A program made the position numbers and the translations under genes. DNA of 64,000 nt from Algoriphagus sediminis (lineage in GTDB: Bacteria > Bacteroidota > Bacteroidia > Cytophagales > Cyclobacteriaceae), in the NCBI RefSeq assembly GCF_030403435.1, contig NZ_JAUEPH010000002.1, forward strand, positions 62,001 to 126,000. Direction: 5' to 3'. The notes beneath the pieces were generated by a model that did not search any database, was not told the DNA's origin, and saw only the letters and a list, made by a program, of their open reading frames with translations. Shown here in pieces: positions 36,919 to 45,995 of the stretch (within the stretch, counting starts at the first letter, position 1; every line of letters begins with the position of its first letter).

Positions 36919-36983
36919 GGTTACAACGGTTTGCATATGGTGCGTATCCCGCAGGGTATGCACTATATGCGTTGTTGTGCCCC
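36919..36983 (-). repeat. attC-like site 1
   Basis: Minus strand: R'' GGGGCACAAC (36974-36983), arm GCATATAGTGCATACCC, loop TGC, arm GGGATACGCACCATATGC, R' GTTGTAACC (36919-36927). The shortest and best-paired of the sites. Confidence 0.8.
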
Positions 36984-36997
36984 GTTTTTTTTCTTTT

Positions 36998-37612
36998 TTA
37001 TGGTTCTATTCCCAAAATCAAAAGTGGAACTGGTGGACTGTTTCGACCTTGTCTCATTACGTTGTAAACTTCACCTTCGTAATATGCAACTCCCGAGGAC
37101 ATTTGAGACTGCATCTTTTTGGTCGGTAAGATTTCGATTCCAAGGTTTATGACACCACCTGAATAAAATAGCATGTGCTTTACAAAGAGGTCATATGCAA
37201 CAAAGGAGTACTTACCAAATTGAACTTCAACGGCAATTTTGTCCTTTACAAAGTCGGTTTGGTTGTAGCTGAAAATTGGAGATTTTTCACCGTTATCAAT
37301 CAGAAATTGCTTTTGCTCTTTGGTCGGCATTAAAACACTCTTGTCCATGAGTTCCCTGTCAAGCGTGATATAGTAGGAGTATCTACTTTCGCTCCAACCG
37401 AGTTTTTGGAATTGACGGTCAAATTCTTTATTGAGGTCAACTGGACTAAAGAGTTTATTGCCTTTCATGGTTTTCTCTTTGCTAACCTTTGTCCTGAATT
37501 TGCTAGCGTCAATGTTAGAGATAACCGACTTTATTTCTTTGTAGAGCTTGTTATGGTGAACTATAAAGTATTCTTCTCCATTTAGGTGTGAATAGGTCTG
37601 TGCTATTTTCAT
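36998..37612 (-). CDS. Type II restriction endonuclease, BglII/BstYI family, cassette 1
   Basis: A 204-residue nuclease. The sequence QTDFVKDKIAVEVQFGK holds D120, E129 and Q131, the same D-x8-E-x-Q spacing as the BglII active site (D84, E93, Q95), in which Gln replaces the usual Lys. The following YDLFVKHMLFY, LPTKKMQ and SGVAYYE segments also fit the family. A target containing GATC (AGATCT or RGATCY) is expected from the family but not shown. It starts with an ATG that overlaps the methyltransferase stop codon by one base. Confidence 0.9.
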   Translation of the reverse strand: MKIAQTYSHLNGEEYFIVHHNKLYKEIKSVISNIDASKFRTKVSKEKTMKGNKLFSPVDLNKEFDRQFQKLGWSESRYSYYITLDRELMDKSVLMPTKEQKQFLIDNGEKSPIFSYNQTDFVKDKIAVEVQFGKYSFVAYDLFVKHMLFYSGGVINLGIEILPTKKMQSQMSSGVAYYEGEVYNVMRQGRNSPPVPLLILGIEP

Positions 37613-38577
37613 TAATGCTTGCCGTTACCGTTGAACAATGAGTTTTCCTGCCATTCCTTTGGCATTTTTGCGATTTTATCGTTTGCCTTAGGCTTATGAA
37701 TTGGTTTGTTGATTGGTCGTAATTTCAACGTTCCTTCTTTTAAGTCTTTTATCCTTTGCTCGGCAGTCGAAACATATTTTGGCTCACGTTCTATTCCAAT
37801 TGAATTACGGTCATTTTTCAAAGAGGCAAGCATGGCAGAGCCTACACCTGCATATGGATCAAGCACCCAACTATTCTTGTCAGTCAGGGCTAAAATGCAT
37901 CTTTCTACAAGCTCTACTGGATACTGACAAGGGTGTTCTGTTTTTTCTGGGTGATTAGATTTTACGTTCGGAATGTCCCAAAGTCCTTTCTCCCAATCTT
38001 TGATCACAATTTCCCAAATGTCCGAAGGATTCTTTCCTTTCGGATTTCCTGATAGTTTTCCTTTGTTTGGCCCTTTAAAGTGCCTTTTTCCTGGGTACTT
38101 TGCAGGAACTCTTACATCATCAAGGTTGAATATGTAGTCATCTGTTTTTGAAAACCACAAAATAGTTTCATAACGTCCTGAAAATCTATTGGACGCATGA
38201 AGCCCATGACCAAAATGCCAAACAATCCTGTTTCGCAATTTCATACCGTGCTTCTTGAAGATTTGGTAATAAAAAATGTCGAGTGGAAAAATCTCACCCT
38301 TGTCAACGTAATTTCCTACCTGCCAACAGATACTTCCTTTTTCAGAAGTAACTCGAACGAGTTCTTCAATAACAGCTTCCTGTTCTTCTAAATACTTCTC
38401 TATGGATTTTTTTGTCTCGTACTCTTTACCAACATTGTAGGGAGGTGAAGTAATTACGAGGTCGAATTTACCGTCTTCAAATGTTTTTAGGGTCTTAAAG
38501 GTGTCGCCCTTAATCATTTGTGATTCAGACTTGTAAAGTTCATTTATTATCTCTTCAATTGGTTCTTCTACCTTCAT
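37612..38577 (-). CDS. DNA methyltransferase (beta class, probably N4-cytosine), cassette 1
   Basis: A 321-residue methyltransferase of the permuted beta class: catalytic TSPPYN (43-48) comes first and the SAM motif DPYAGVGSA (240-248) near the C-terminus. SPPY is typical of N4-cytosine enzymes, and M.BglII modifies cytosine at N4, consistent with the BglII-type partner encoded next. It lies first in the cassette, so protection precedes cutting. A TAAATTTG promoter box 24 bases before the ATG suggests the cassette has its own promoter. Confidence 0.92.
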   Translation of the reverse strand: MKVEEPIEEIINELYKSESQMIKGDTFKTLKTFEDGKFDLVITSPPYNVGKEYETKKSIEKYLEEQEAVIEELVRVTSEKGSICWQVGNYVDKGEIFPLDIFYYQIFKKHGMKLRNRIVWHFGHGLHASNRFSGRYETILWFSKTDDYIFNLDDVRVPAKYPGKRHFKGPNKGKLSGNPKGKNPSDIWEIVIKDWEKGLWDIPNVKSNHPEKTEHPCQYPVELVERCILALTDKNSWVLDPYAGVGSAMLASLKNDRNSIGIEREPKYVSTAEQRIKDLKEGTLKLRPINKPIHKPKANDKIAKMPKEWQENSLFNGNGKH

Positions 38578-38600
38578 TGTGTCGAAATCTTTTTGCTTCT

Positions 38601-38608
38601 CAAATTTA
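38601..38608 (-). promoter_or_regulatory. -7 promoter box of the restriction-modification cassette
   Basis: TAAATTTG on the minus strand matches TAnnTTTG and lies within the first cassette, 24 bases upstream of the methyltransferase ATG. Confidence 0.45.
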
Positions 38609-38679
38609 CCTAATGTTCAGACCAATTAAAAGGTCGGTCAGTCCAAGTTATCAAGACTTGATTTTGTCTTTCTTCAAAT

Positions 38680-38718
38680 GGGGCACAACGAGTTGCTATA
38701 CGCAACTGGTTGCGTATA
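38680..38718 (-). other. attI-like recombination site
   Basis: On the minus strand, 4 bases past the recombinase stop, a perfect 10-bp inverted repeat TATACGCAAC-2-GTTGCGTATA (38697-38718) is followed by GCAAC-TC-GTTGTGCCCC (38680-38695 with the start of cassette 1). The inverted AAC/GTT core elements around the cassette boundary are those of an integron simple site. Orientation is unusual: the site adjoins the 3' end of the recombinase gene. Confidence 0.7.
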
Positions 38719-38722
38719 TTTT

Positions 38723-40090
38723 TTATATATCTAATTTATCCAAGGGACTGATGATCTGATTAAATCCTTTGGTAGTGATGTGGGTGTAGATCTCCGTGGT
38801 TTTCGGATTACTATGCCCAAGAAGACTCTGAATATACCTGAGATCAGTCCCATTCTCAAGCAAATGGGTCGCAAAACTGTGGCGTAAGGTATGCACCGTC
38901 ACATGCTTTTTTATTCCTGCTTTTTTTAAGGCGGCCTTCAAGATACTTTGAATACTCCGAGTTGAGTATTGCACTGGATTTTCTTTTGTACTTCCCATTC
39001 CCTCAAATAGCCAATAATGGGGCTGTTCTTTCTTAAAATATACTCTCAAAAGTTCCAAGACCTTTTTGGACAGGATAGTGTACCTGTCTTTGTTGCCTTT
39101 GGCGTTTTTGATATGGATTTGCATTCTACCTGAATCTATGGCCTTTATGGGAAGATTTATGACTTCACTGATTCTTAAACCAGCAGAATAAATCACGCTC
39201 AAAATAGCCTTGTGTTTAATGTTTTTCACACTGGAAAGGATTTTTTGGATTTCTTCTACGCTGCATACCGTCGGCAGAACTTGCTCCTTTCTGGGACGCT
39301 CCACAAAGTACAATTTTCTTTTCCCTCCTAATACTTTCTCAAAGTAAAATTTGATAGCATTGATCGCTTGATTTTGATAAGAGGTGGAAACCTTCCGCTC
39401 TGTGACTAGAAATCTTGAAAATTCCATCACATGTTTGTCATTCAGTGTGTCTAAATCTTCGGTTGGAAAATGATTGATAAACTCTTCAAAAAGGGGAATA
39501 TAGCTCTTTGCCGTATTTGCACTGTAACGAAGTTCGGTTAGTTTATTTACATAGTCAGCTGGACATGATTTATAAAAGGCGGTTTCGCTTGACTTTAGCT
39601 TTTTAATTCCTTGTTCTTTTTTGGTCTCAATTTCATAAATGATTTTTAGGTTCAGTCTTTCAGCCACTTGATTGATTTCTTCTAAGAATTGTTCGCTAAA
39701 AGGGATTGTCCACCACTTGTTTTTCCCGTCCCAGTTCGCGTAGGGGATTGTTTTGACTTGCTTGATCAGCTCTGGTATAAAGCCAAAAAGAAGCCTAAGT
39801 CTTTTGGTTTGAGTTTTGATTATCAAAACCTCATTTTTTGCCACAATTGACTTGTTTGTATGCCCTGTTATGATCTTCTCGTCTTTTGTTATCAAAGAAA
39901 TCCGATCTCCGAAATGAGCAACTAGTTTCTCTAAATTTCCTGGATAGTTTGGCACCTCCCATACTATCTTAGTCTGATTCCATCTGGAATATAAGATGCC
40001 TTTCACAAAATGGATGTCAGTATCGTTTTTGGGCATTTTCAGGAAGATTTTTCTTCCTAATACCCGAATTTCTATTGGGGAAGAAATCAT
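38723..40090 (-). CDS. Tyrosine recombinase of the cassette array, with duplicated HARP-like N-terminus
   Basis: A 455-residue recombinase. The catalytic residues are R306 (GLRISEV), K331 (KGNKDR), H400 and R403 (HTLRHSF), H426 (LLGHS) and nucleophile Y435 (IYTHI). A SAM-like core-binding domain is at about 181-265. The C-terminal SPLDKL echoes the SPLD end of IntI proteins, but the extra motif IntI carries between KGSKDR and HTLRH is absent. Residues 13-65 and 97-150 are a duplicated module (VK.I.Y..W......W.(V/I)P) resembling the HARP domain, which binds branched and single-stranded DNA. It reads toward the attI-like site and cassettes. I infer that it recombines the attC-like hairpins. Confidence 0.9.
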   Translation of the reverse strand: MISSPIEIRVLGRKIFLKMPKNDTDIHFVKGILYSRWNQTKIVWEVPNYPGNLEKLVAHFGDRISLITKDEKIITGHTNKSIVAKNEVLIIKTQTKRLRLLFGFIPELIKQVKTIPYANWDGKNKWWTIPFSEQFLEEINQVAERLNLKIIYEIETKKEQGIKKLKSSETAFYKSCPADYVNKLTELRYSANTAKSYIPLFEEFINHFPTEDLDTLNDKHVMEFSRFLVTERKVSTSYQNQAINAIKFYFEKVLGGKRKLYFVERPRKEQVLPTVCSVEEIQKILSSVKNIKHKAILSVIYSAGLRISEVINLPIKAIDSGRMQIHIKNAKGNKDRYTILSKKVLELLRVYFKKEQPHYWLFEGMGSTKENPVQYSTRSIQSILKAALKKAGIKKHVTVHTLRHSFATHLLENGTDLRYIQSLLGHSNPKTTEIYTHITTKGFNQIISPLDKLDI

Positions 40091-40111
40091 ACTCGATAAA
40101 GTAAAAAGTTA

Positions 40112-40141
40112 CGTATATATCTCCTGAAAGTATAATATACG
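40112..40141. promoter_or_regulatory. attI-like inverted repeat in the recombinase promoter
   Basis: CGTATAT (40112-40118) and ATATACG (40135-40141) form an inverted repeat 22-51 bases upstream of the recombinase ATG. With the adjacent GTTACGTATA and TATACGCAGTT it resembles the attI arms TATACGCAAC and GTTGCGTATA. The recombinase could bind here and limit its own expression. Confidence 0.4.
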
Positions 40142-40373
40142 CAGTTATTTAGATATGATTACTCCGAATGCTGAATAGTATTCGTGCCAATTTCTTTCGG
40201 CCCTTTTATCCCTATTTTAAAGAGGGAGTGGCATTAAGTAAATAATCTTATCAGTTTCTAACTTGAAACTGCCAACATTACGAAAATGCATATTTTTGAA
40301 GCTTTTCCGAAAAAATTCAAGCACGATAGACTTTTCATCGAGGATTTTTAGTGAATCAGTATTTGGGAAAACC

Positions 40374-42890
40374 CTAGTTTGGATCCACATCGATCACGTA
40401 TCGAACGGATTTGTAGGGAGAGTCAATTTTGATCTGGTCGATTATTCGTCTCAACTCTTTCTTAAAATGATTCTGTATGGCTCCAGAGCGATCCAGCTTG
40501 ATCAATGTTTCGAACTGATATTGATTTTTTATCTTTCCTATCAAAGCTTTTTCCGGTCCCAAAAGAATCTTCTTGGCATCAATCTGACTCATCTTGTTAT
40601 GCAGGAATATGGCCCCTTGTTCCGCCGTTTTATAGTCTTGGTGCCGAGCCGTGATTTTGATTAATTTGACGTAGGGTGGATAGAAAAATTGCTTTCTGTC
40701 ATGCATTTCCTGCAAGTAGAACTCATCAAAATCTCCCTTGATGATCTGATCATAGATGTGTTGATCCGGCTTTCTGGATTGAATAATTACATCACCCTTT
40801 GCGTTTCCTCTTCCTGCTCTCCCTGCCACCTGAGTGATTTGCTGAAAAGCCCGCTCTCCCGAACGGAAATCAGGAAAATTCAGAATTCTGTCTCCATCCC
40901 AAATACCGACTACCGTTACCCGTTCAAAATCCAACCCCTTGGAAATCATCTGGGTTCCCACCAGTATATCCAAGTGCCCATGGGCAAATTCATCTAGTAT
41001 TCTTTGGTAGCCATGTTTGCTGCGGGTAGTATCCAAATCCATCCTACCAATCCTGGCCTCTGGAAATAAAAGACTTAGCGATTCTTCAATTTGCTCCGTG
41101 CCCATACCCATAGTTTTCAAATCTCCACTTCCACACTGCGGGCAGGCAGTTGGCACCTCTTCTTTGTAGCCACAGTAATGACATCTGAGCTCTGAGGTGA
41201 ATTGGTGATAGGTCAGGCTCACATCGCACTGAATGCATTGACCGGTCCAGCCGCAGGATTCACATTGGATATATGGAGAGTAGCCCCGCCGATTTTGAAA
41301 GATCAGTACTTGTTGGTTACTGTCCAGGGCCTGCTGTATTTTTTCGCGAAGTAGTCTGGTGGTGTCCAGCTTCAGTAGGTTCTTTCGCTTGTCTTCACTC
41401 AGGCTGGAAAGATGAAAATCAGGGAGCTTTGCATCTTTATATCTTTTATCCAAAATCACATGACCATATTTCCCGTTTCTAGCATTTGAATAGGATTCAA
41501 AAGATGGAGTGGCAGATCCCAAAATTGTCTTTGCCTGATGGAAATAGGAAAGCATGATGGCGGAATCCCTTGCCTGAAAACGAGGTGCAGGGTCAAATTG
41601 CTTATAGCTTGCCTCGTGCTCTTCATCCACGATGATTAGCCCCAGGCTATCAAAAGGAAGGAAAAGCGAGGAGCGAACCCCAACCACAAATGGAAACCGC
41701 CCCTGAATCACTCCATTCCAAACTTCCACACGTTCATTGTCCGAATATTTGGAATGATAAACTCCCATTCGGTCTCCGAACACTTGCTTAAGCCTGGATA
41801 CGATCTGAGTGGTCAGTGCTATTTCCGGCAGTAGGAGCAGAGCTTGTGACCCACTTTCAATTGCTTCCTGAATTAGCTTTACATAAATCTCAGTTTTGCC
41901 GCTTCCAGTGATCCCCTGAAGCAAAACTGTTTGCTTGTCTTCAAAATGATCCTTGATTTCGGATAGGGCCCTTTTTTGCTCACTCGAAAGCTCCACGGAT
42001 TCACGGGTTGCTTCTATGGAATCAATCCGACTGACTATCTCTTCGAAGGCTTCGAAAATCCCGTTTTTGATAAGTGTTTTCAGTGAGCTGGGGGAATCTC
42101 CTTCCGACAGTAGTTTTGACTTTTCTATACCCCGATTATTCCTTTCAGGTTGATTTAAAACCGGTACTTCCTGCAGATATTTTAATAGAATAGATTCCTG
42201 CTTTGGGCTTTTGCCCAAAGAATCAAAGATTTCCTGAAGCTTTCCTTTTTCCTCGAGTACCTTTTGTTGAATTCTAATTCTGCTCACCTTTTTCGGAGTA
42301 TACTTTTCCTGGATTTTCTCAAAGACAAGAATGGCCTCCTTGGCAACCAGACTTTTTATAATGGGGAGAATGGTTTTGGTTTCAAGAATAACTTCGCAAT
42401 CCGAATAGGAAATTTCTCCGGCATTTTCGAGAGCCTCCAGAATTTTATTTTCTCGCGGATCGATGGGGTATTGGCTGTTTTCAGGATCGAACTCCGGGTT
42501 TAGCTGGATTCTGCTCTCACTGCTCAAACGCAAGCCTGCTGGTAATGCCGCATGCATAACTTCTCCAAGATCACAACAGTAGTAATCAGCCATCCAGCTC
42601 CAAAACTGGATTTGCATAGGGTTGACGCTGGGCTGCTCATCTAGCACATCAAAAATTGGCTTTGCCTCATAGGCTGAAGGAGGGTTTGCATGAACCTTCC
42701 CCACTATTCCGGTTAGGATCTTTTTCTTCCCAAATTGGACAATCACTCGGGAGCCGATGGAAATCTGCTCCAAAAATTCCCTGGGTATGGCATAAGTAAA
42801 CATCCTGGGAATGGGCACAGGTAGTATGATGTCCGCGAACTTATTCGGGGTGTGGGTCAGTGGTTCAAGATTTCCAAATAGACTTTCCAA
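40374..42890 (-). CDS. priA: Primosomal protein N' (replication restart helicase)
   Basis: An 838-residue PriA. The N-terminal 3'-DNA-binding domain (NKFADIILPVPIPRMFTYAIP) is followed by a winged helix, Walker A GITGSGKTE (326-334), a DEEH box (IIVDEEHEASYKQ) and a cysteine-rich zinc region (CESCGW ... CIQCD ... CHYCGY ... CPQCGSG) near 550-600, then the C-terminal domain. It reloads the replisome at stalled forks and is a core gene. The start appears to be TTG at 42890, three bases past the stop of the upstream gene; the first internal ATG would remove part of the domain. It flanks the integron-like island on the right. Confidence 0.96.
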   Translation of the reverse strand: MESLFGNLEPLTHTPNKFADIILPVPIPRMFTYAIPREFLEQISIGSRVIVQFGKKKILTGIVGKVHANPPSAYEAKPIFDVLDEQPSVNPMQIQFWSWMADYYCCDLGEVMHAALPAGLRLSSESRIQLNPEFDPENSQYPIDPRENKILEALENAGEISYSDCEVILETKTILPIIKSLVAKEAILVFEKIQEKYTPKKVSRIRIQQKVLEEKGKLQEIFDSLGKSPKQESILLKYLQEVPVLNQPERNNRGIEKSKLLSEGDSPSSLKTLIKNGIFEAFEEIVSRIDSIEATRESVELSSEQKRALSEIKDHFEDKQTVLLQGITGSGKTEIYVKLIQEAIESGSQALLLLPEIALTTQIVSRLKQVFGDRMGVYHSKYSDNERVEVWNGVIQGRFPFVVGVRSSLFLPFDSLGLIIVDEEHEASYKQFDPAPRFQARDSAIMLSYFHQAKTILGSATPSFESYSNARNGKYGHVILDKRYKDAKLPDFHLSSLSEDKRKNLLKLDTTRLLREKIQQALDSNQQVLIFQNRRGYSPYIQCESCGWTGQCIQCDVSLTYHQFTSELRCHYCGYKEEVPTACPQCGSGDLKTMGMGTEQIEESLSLLFPEARIGRMDLDTTRSKHGYQRILDEFAHGHLDILVGTQMISKGLDFERVTVVGIWDGDRILNFPDFRSGERAFQQITQVAGRAGRGNAKGDVIIQSRKPDQHIYDQIIKGDFDEFYLQEMHDRKQFFYPPYVKLIKITARHQDYKTAEQGAIFLHNKMSQIDAKKILLGPEKALIGKIKNQYQFETLIKLDRSGAIQNHFKKELRRIIDQIKIDSPYKSVRYVIDVDPN

Positions 42891-42893
42891 AAA

Positions 42894-44924
42894 TCAACCG
42901 AGATAGGGTAGTAGTTCCAAAGCCTCCGAAGCGGTTTTTACTGGTCTCTGACAAGCCCGATCGAAGCAAACATAAATTAAGGCATTTCCATCCTGATCAG
43001 GAACCTTATGATCGAAGATTATGAGTTCATTTGTGACAGTTTCTGACCAGGCGATGACAAAGTTCATTTGGTCGGAGCCCAAAATTTCTGAAGCTAATTT
43101 TTGAGCCCCTTTTCCGATGATGACTATCTCTGCACTTGGCACTAAATTGCTCAGGTATAAATTTGCCCAGTTGGTCAAAAAGCCCGGTTCCTTTACGATC
43201 AGGTCTTTTATTCCCTGAAGCATGGATAGGCTTCTCTTTGACCAATCGTCCCGGTAAGCCAGTAATCCGAGACGGTGAAGATTCTCTGCCATGATGGAAT
43301 TCGAAGCAGGAATCACATTGTCAAAAAGTTCTTTTTTATTGGCAATGAGCTTTTCACTTTTTGGATTGTTGAAAAAGAAATAGCCATCAGATTCATCAAA
43401 AAATTGATTCATACAAAAGTCCATTAATTCCTGAGCATCAAGTATCCATGAGTTTTTACCTAAAGCTTGATAGAGGTCTATATTTGCCTTGATCAAGGTA
43501 GCATAATCTTCAAGGAAAGCAGGTGTATACCTTTGTCCGTTTTTAAATGAGCGATAAAGTTGACCATCCTCTGTCATCTTTTCTTTGATAAAAGTAAGGT
43601 TCCTTTCTGCCAGCTCCAGTGCCTTTTTTTCTCCTGTGGCATGGTATGCTCTGATTAGACCTATTGACATCCAGGCATTCCAGCCACTCAGTACTTTGTC
43701 ATCCTTTCCCGGATAGATTCTATTGTTTCTAACTTTTAAAAGTTGGGCTTTTTGCTGGGCTAGTTTGAGAGTAAATTCATCCTCATCCATCCCTAATTCG
43801 GCAGAGACATCTGTATAGCTTTCAGTTTGAAAAAGAATGTTTACCCCTGCTTCCCAATTGCCTTGAGCTTTTAAGTTGTAGAGCTTTGAGACAAGGTTTG
43901 TATCCTCCTGTAAAATAGCATTGATTTCATCCATTTTCCAGGTATAAAATTTTCCTTCTTCTCCCTCGCTATCAGCATCCTGAGCCGAATGAAAACCACC
44001 ATCTTCCTGGAGCATTTCATTAGAAAGCCAAGCTATGGTCTCCAGGACTTTCTCCTTGAATAATGGGTTTTTACTGACTTGATAGGCTTTGGCATAAAGC
44101 TCAAGCAGCTGTCCATTATCATAAAGCATTTTTTCGAAGTGTGGAGCAAACCATTCACCGTCCACCGAATATCTCGCAAAACCTCCTCTAAGATGGTCGT
44201 AAATGCCTCCCCAAGCTATTTTGGTGAGGGTGAAAAATGCCTTATCCTGAACTTCACTCGATCTGGAAAGAAGTCCATAATTCAGGACAAAATTCCAGAT
44301 ACTTGGCATAGGGAATTTCGGAATACGACTCATTCCACCCCATTCTTCGTCAAACTGAGCACTGAGCTTGAAATAGATTTCAGTCAGCTCATCAGCGTCT
44401 AATTCAGCATCATTGCTTGTGATACCGTATTTCTCGATTTCCTTTCTGCCGATGGCTGAAGCAAACTGTTCTGCGCTTTCTGCCAGCTGATCTTCATGCT
44501 TTGCGAAAGCATCTGCAATATTGGATAAAAGTCCTTTCCACTTATCATTAGGGAAGTAGGTGCCTCCGTAGAAAGGTTTCTGATTAGGCATCAGAAAAAC
44601 ATTTAACGGCCAACCTCCATTTAGCCCCATGGTTTGTACGGCATCCATGTAGATATTATCCAGATCAGGACGCTCTTCCCGGTCTATTTTTACACAAATG
44701 AAATTCTCATTCATGAGACGAGCAGTAGCTTCATCCTCAAAAGATTCATGCTCCATCACATGACACCAATGACAAGCGGAGTAGCCAATAGAGACTATAA
44801 TTGGCTTATTTTCAGCTTTGGCTCGATTGAGAGCCTCTTCACCCCAGGGGTACCAATCCACTGGGTTTTCGGCATGCTGAAGAAGGTAGGGGCTTTGGCT
44901 TTTGATTAGTCTGTTGGTAGGCAT
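42894..44924 (-). CDS. DUF255 thioredoxin-fold protein (YyaL/SPATA20 type)
   Basis: A 676-residue protein with an N-terminal thioredoxin domain, [17 protein letters not shown] and the CHWC motif (C51-C54), followed by an alpha/alpha-barrel like those of cellobiose epimerases ([44 protein letters not shown] segment). This COG1331 group occurs in bacteria, archaea and animals. Function is not settled; a redox or sugar-related role has been suggested. Closely spaced with priA (3 bases) and the GSCFA gene (4 bases). Confidence 0.92.
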   Translation of the reverse strand: MPTNRLIKSQSPYLLQHAENPVDWYPWGEEALNRAKAENKPIIVSIGYSACHWCHVMEHESFEDEATARLMNENFICVKIDREERPDLDNIYMDAVQTMGLNGGWPLNVFLMPNQKPFYGGTYFPNDKWKGLLSNIADAFAKHEDQLAESAEQFASAIGRKEIEKYGITSNDAELDADELTEIYFKLSAQFDEEWGGMSRIPKFPMPSIWNFVLNYGLLSRSSEVQDKAFFTLTKIAWGGIYDHLRGGFARYSVDGEWFAPHFEKMLYDNGQLLELYAKAYQVSKNPLFKEKVLETIAWLSNEMLQEDGGFHSAQDADSEGEEGKFYTWKMDEINAILQEDTNLVSKLYNLKAQGNWEAGVNILFQTESYTDVSAELGMDEDEFTLKLAQQKAQLLKVRNNRIYPGKDDKVLSGWNAWMSIGLIRAYHATGEKKALELAERNLTFIKEKMTEDGQLYRSFKNGQRYTPAFLEDYATLIKANIDLYQALGKNSWILDAQELMDFCMNQFFDESDGYFFFNNPKSEKLIANKKELFDNVIPASNSIMAENLHRLGLLAYRDDWSKRSLSMLQGIKDLIVKEPGFLTNWANLYLSNLVPSAEIVIIGKGAQKLASEILGSDQMNFVIAWSETVTNELIIFDHKVPDQDGNALIYVCFDRACQRPVKTASEALELLPYLG

Positions 44925-44928
44925 GAAT

Positions 44929-45906
44929 CTAAAAGTGTATTTGATTTTTGACCAAATTGATCTCCTGAGAAAAATCGAATTCCGAGTTTAATCGTTCCAT
45001 CTTTTGAAGCAAGTTCTTCAAAAATTGCTGGTGCCTGTCAGTCTCAGGATTAAATGGTTTATGAGCAAGCTCCAGATTTATTTTTTCAATTTCAGCCATC
45101 TTTTTGCAGGTTGATTTGCTCATGCAAGCTGCTGTCCATCGTGACCAGATATAGTCCTCGGCCTCCTCACTGGGATGTATTCTATCCTGCTTATAAAACC
45201 TGTAATCTCTGAGCTCATCCATCATGATTTCATAGGCAGGGAAATACAATGAATTAGGAAACTTATGGGTCAGTTCCTCGCAAAGGACCCTTAGGAGGCT
45301 TTTGCTGAGCTGGTTTTCAGGAATCCCATCTTTGGTATGTCTGACCGGGCTTACGGTCAAAATGATGTGAATTTCAGGATTGATTGATTTAATCTTAGAA
45401 ATGCATGCCTCTAAACTTTGGGTCATTTCATGAATTGTAAGTAAGCGTTTGTCGAAGAGGTCAGCAGCTTGTTTATGACAATTAGCCACGATATTTCTTG
45501 TTTTTTTCTTCTCATAAACCCAGGCCGTACCAAAGGTGAGAATCAAATGAGAAGCATCCTGAAGGAAGGATTTCAATTCCTGGTTTTTACTCTGGATCAG
45601 TTCAATAATCTCCTTTTGGGTTTTCGCACGAATAGTTGAATGGTGTTCAAAACTTAAAATAAGGTCTGCTTCAGAAATCAAATCTTCCTCAGACGGAGGG
45701 GTGTTTTCTAATGCATTGAGTAGAGTTTTCGAGAGGGTGATGGGATTGAATATGGTGCCAAAAGGATTCACCAGAGCATTAAACTTCCTTTCAAAAAGTT
45801 TTGAACCCATAACCTCTGCAAAACAAGAACCCAGGCAAAGGATGCCTGAATCATATGAAATGGGTGAGTTAGACTCAGAGATAGGAAAGGTGTCGTGCCA
45901 ATTCAT
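44929..45906 (-). CDS. GSCFA-domain protein (SGNH-like hydrolase)
   Basis: A 325-residue protein with the family motif LGSCFAEV at 25-32, in which Ser27 would be the nucleophile of an SGNH-like fold. [12 protein letters not shown], the LTVSPVRH segment near 185 and [14 protein letters not shown] with His about 241 complete the pattern. GSCFA proteins are common in Bacteroidota; substrates are unknown. It is the first gene of a run with the DUF255 and priA genes. Confidence 0.9.
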   Translation of the reverse strand: MNWHDTFPISESNSPISYDSGILCLGSCFAEVMGSKLFERKFNALVNPFGTIFNPITLSKTLLNALENTPPSEEDLISEADLILSFEHHSTIRAKTQKEIIELIQSKNQELKSFLQDASHLILTFGTAWVYEKKKTRNIVANCHKQAADLFDKRLLTIHEMTQSLEACISKIKSINPEIHIILTVSPVRHTKDGIPENQLSKSLLRVLCEELTHKFPNSLYFPAYEIMMDELRDYRFYKQDRIHPSEEAEDYIWSRWTAACMSKSTCKKMAEIEKINLELAHKPFNPETDRHQQFLKNLLQKMERLNSEFDFSQEINLVKNQIHF

Positions 45907-45995
45907 CTTTTGAAAATAGTGAAATGGATTGACAGGATTAATGAGATGCAGAATTATTGATTTTGACCCTAGTTCAAAAACTAAATAATTTCAGA

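Larger units (their letters stand above)
24385..40090 (-). mobile_element. Integron-like island: recombinase, attI-like site and seven gene cassettes
   Basis: Read on the minus strand, the island holds a tyrosine recombinase, an attI-like site and seven cassettes: 36928-38689, 36030-36927, 31247-36029, 30703-31246, 29040-30702, 25327-29039 and 24394-25326. Each boundary is a potential hairpin of about 65-200 bases flanked by ...AAC and GTT..., the layout of an attC site (R'' and R'). In all seven cassettes the first 8-10 bases are the exact reverse complement of the last 8-10, for example GTTGTGCCCC with GGGGCACAAC. This is what excision as a circle through attC predicts. Cassettes are AT-richer by eye than the flanks. 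Four of seven carry likely defence or regulatory genes. Activity has not been shown. Confidence 0.85.

Noticed and set aside
24394..40090. CRISPR array or prophage
   Set aside because: The sites are not direct repeats with uniform spacers, and no phage structural or cas genes are present in the island.
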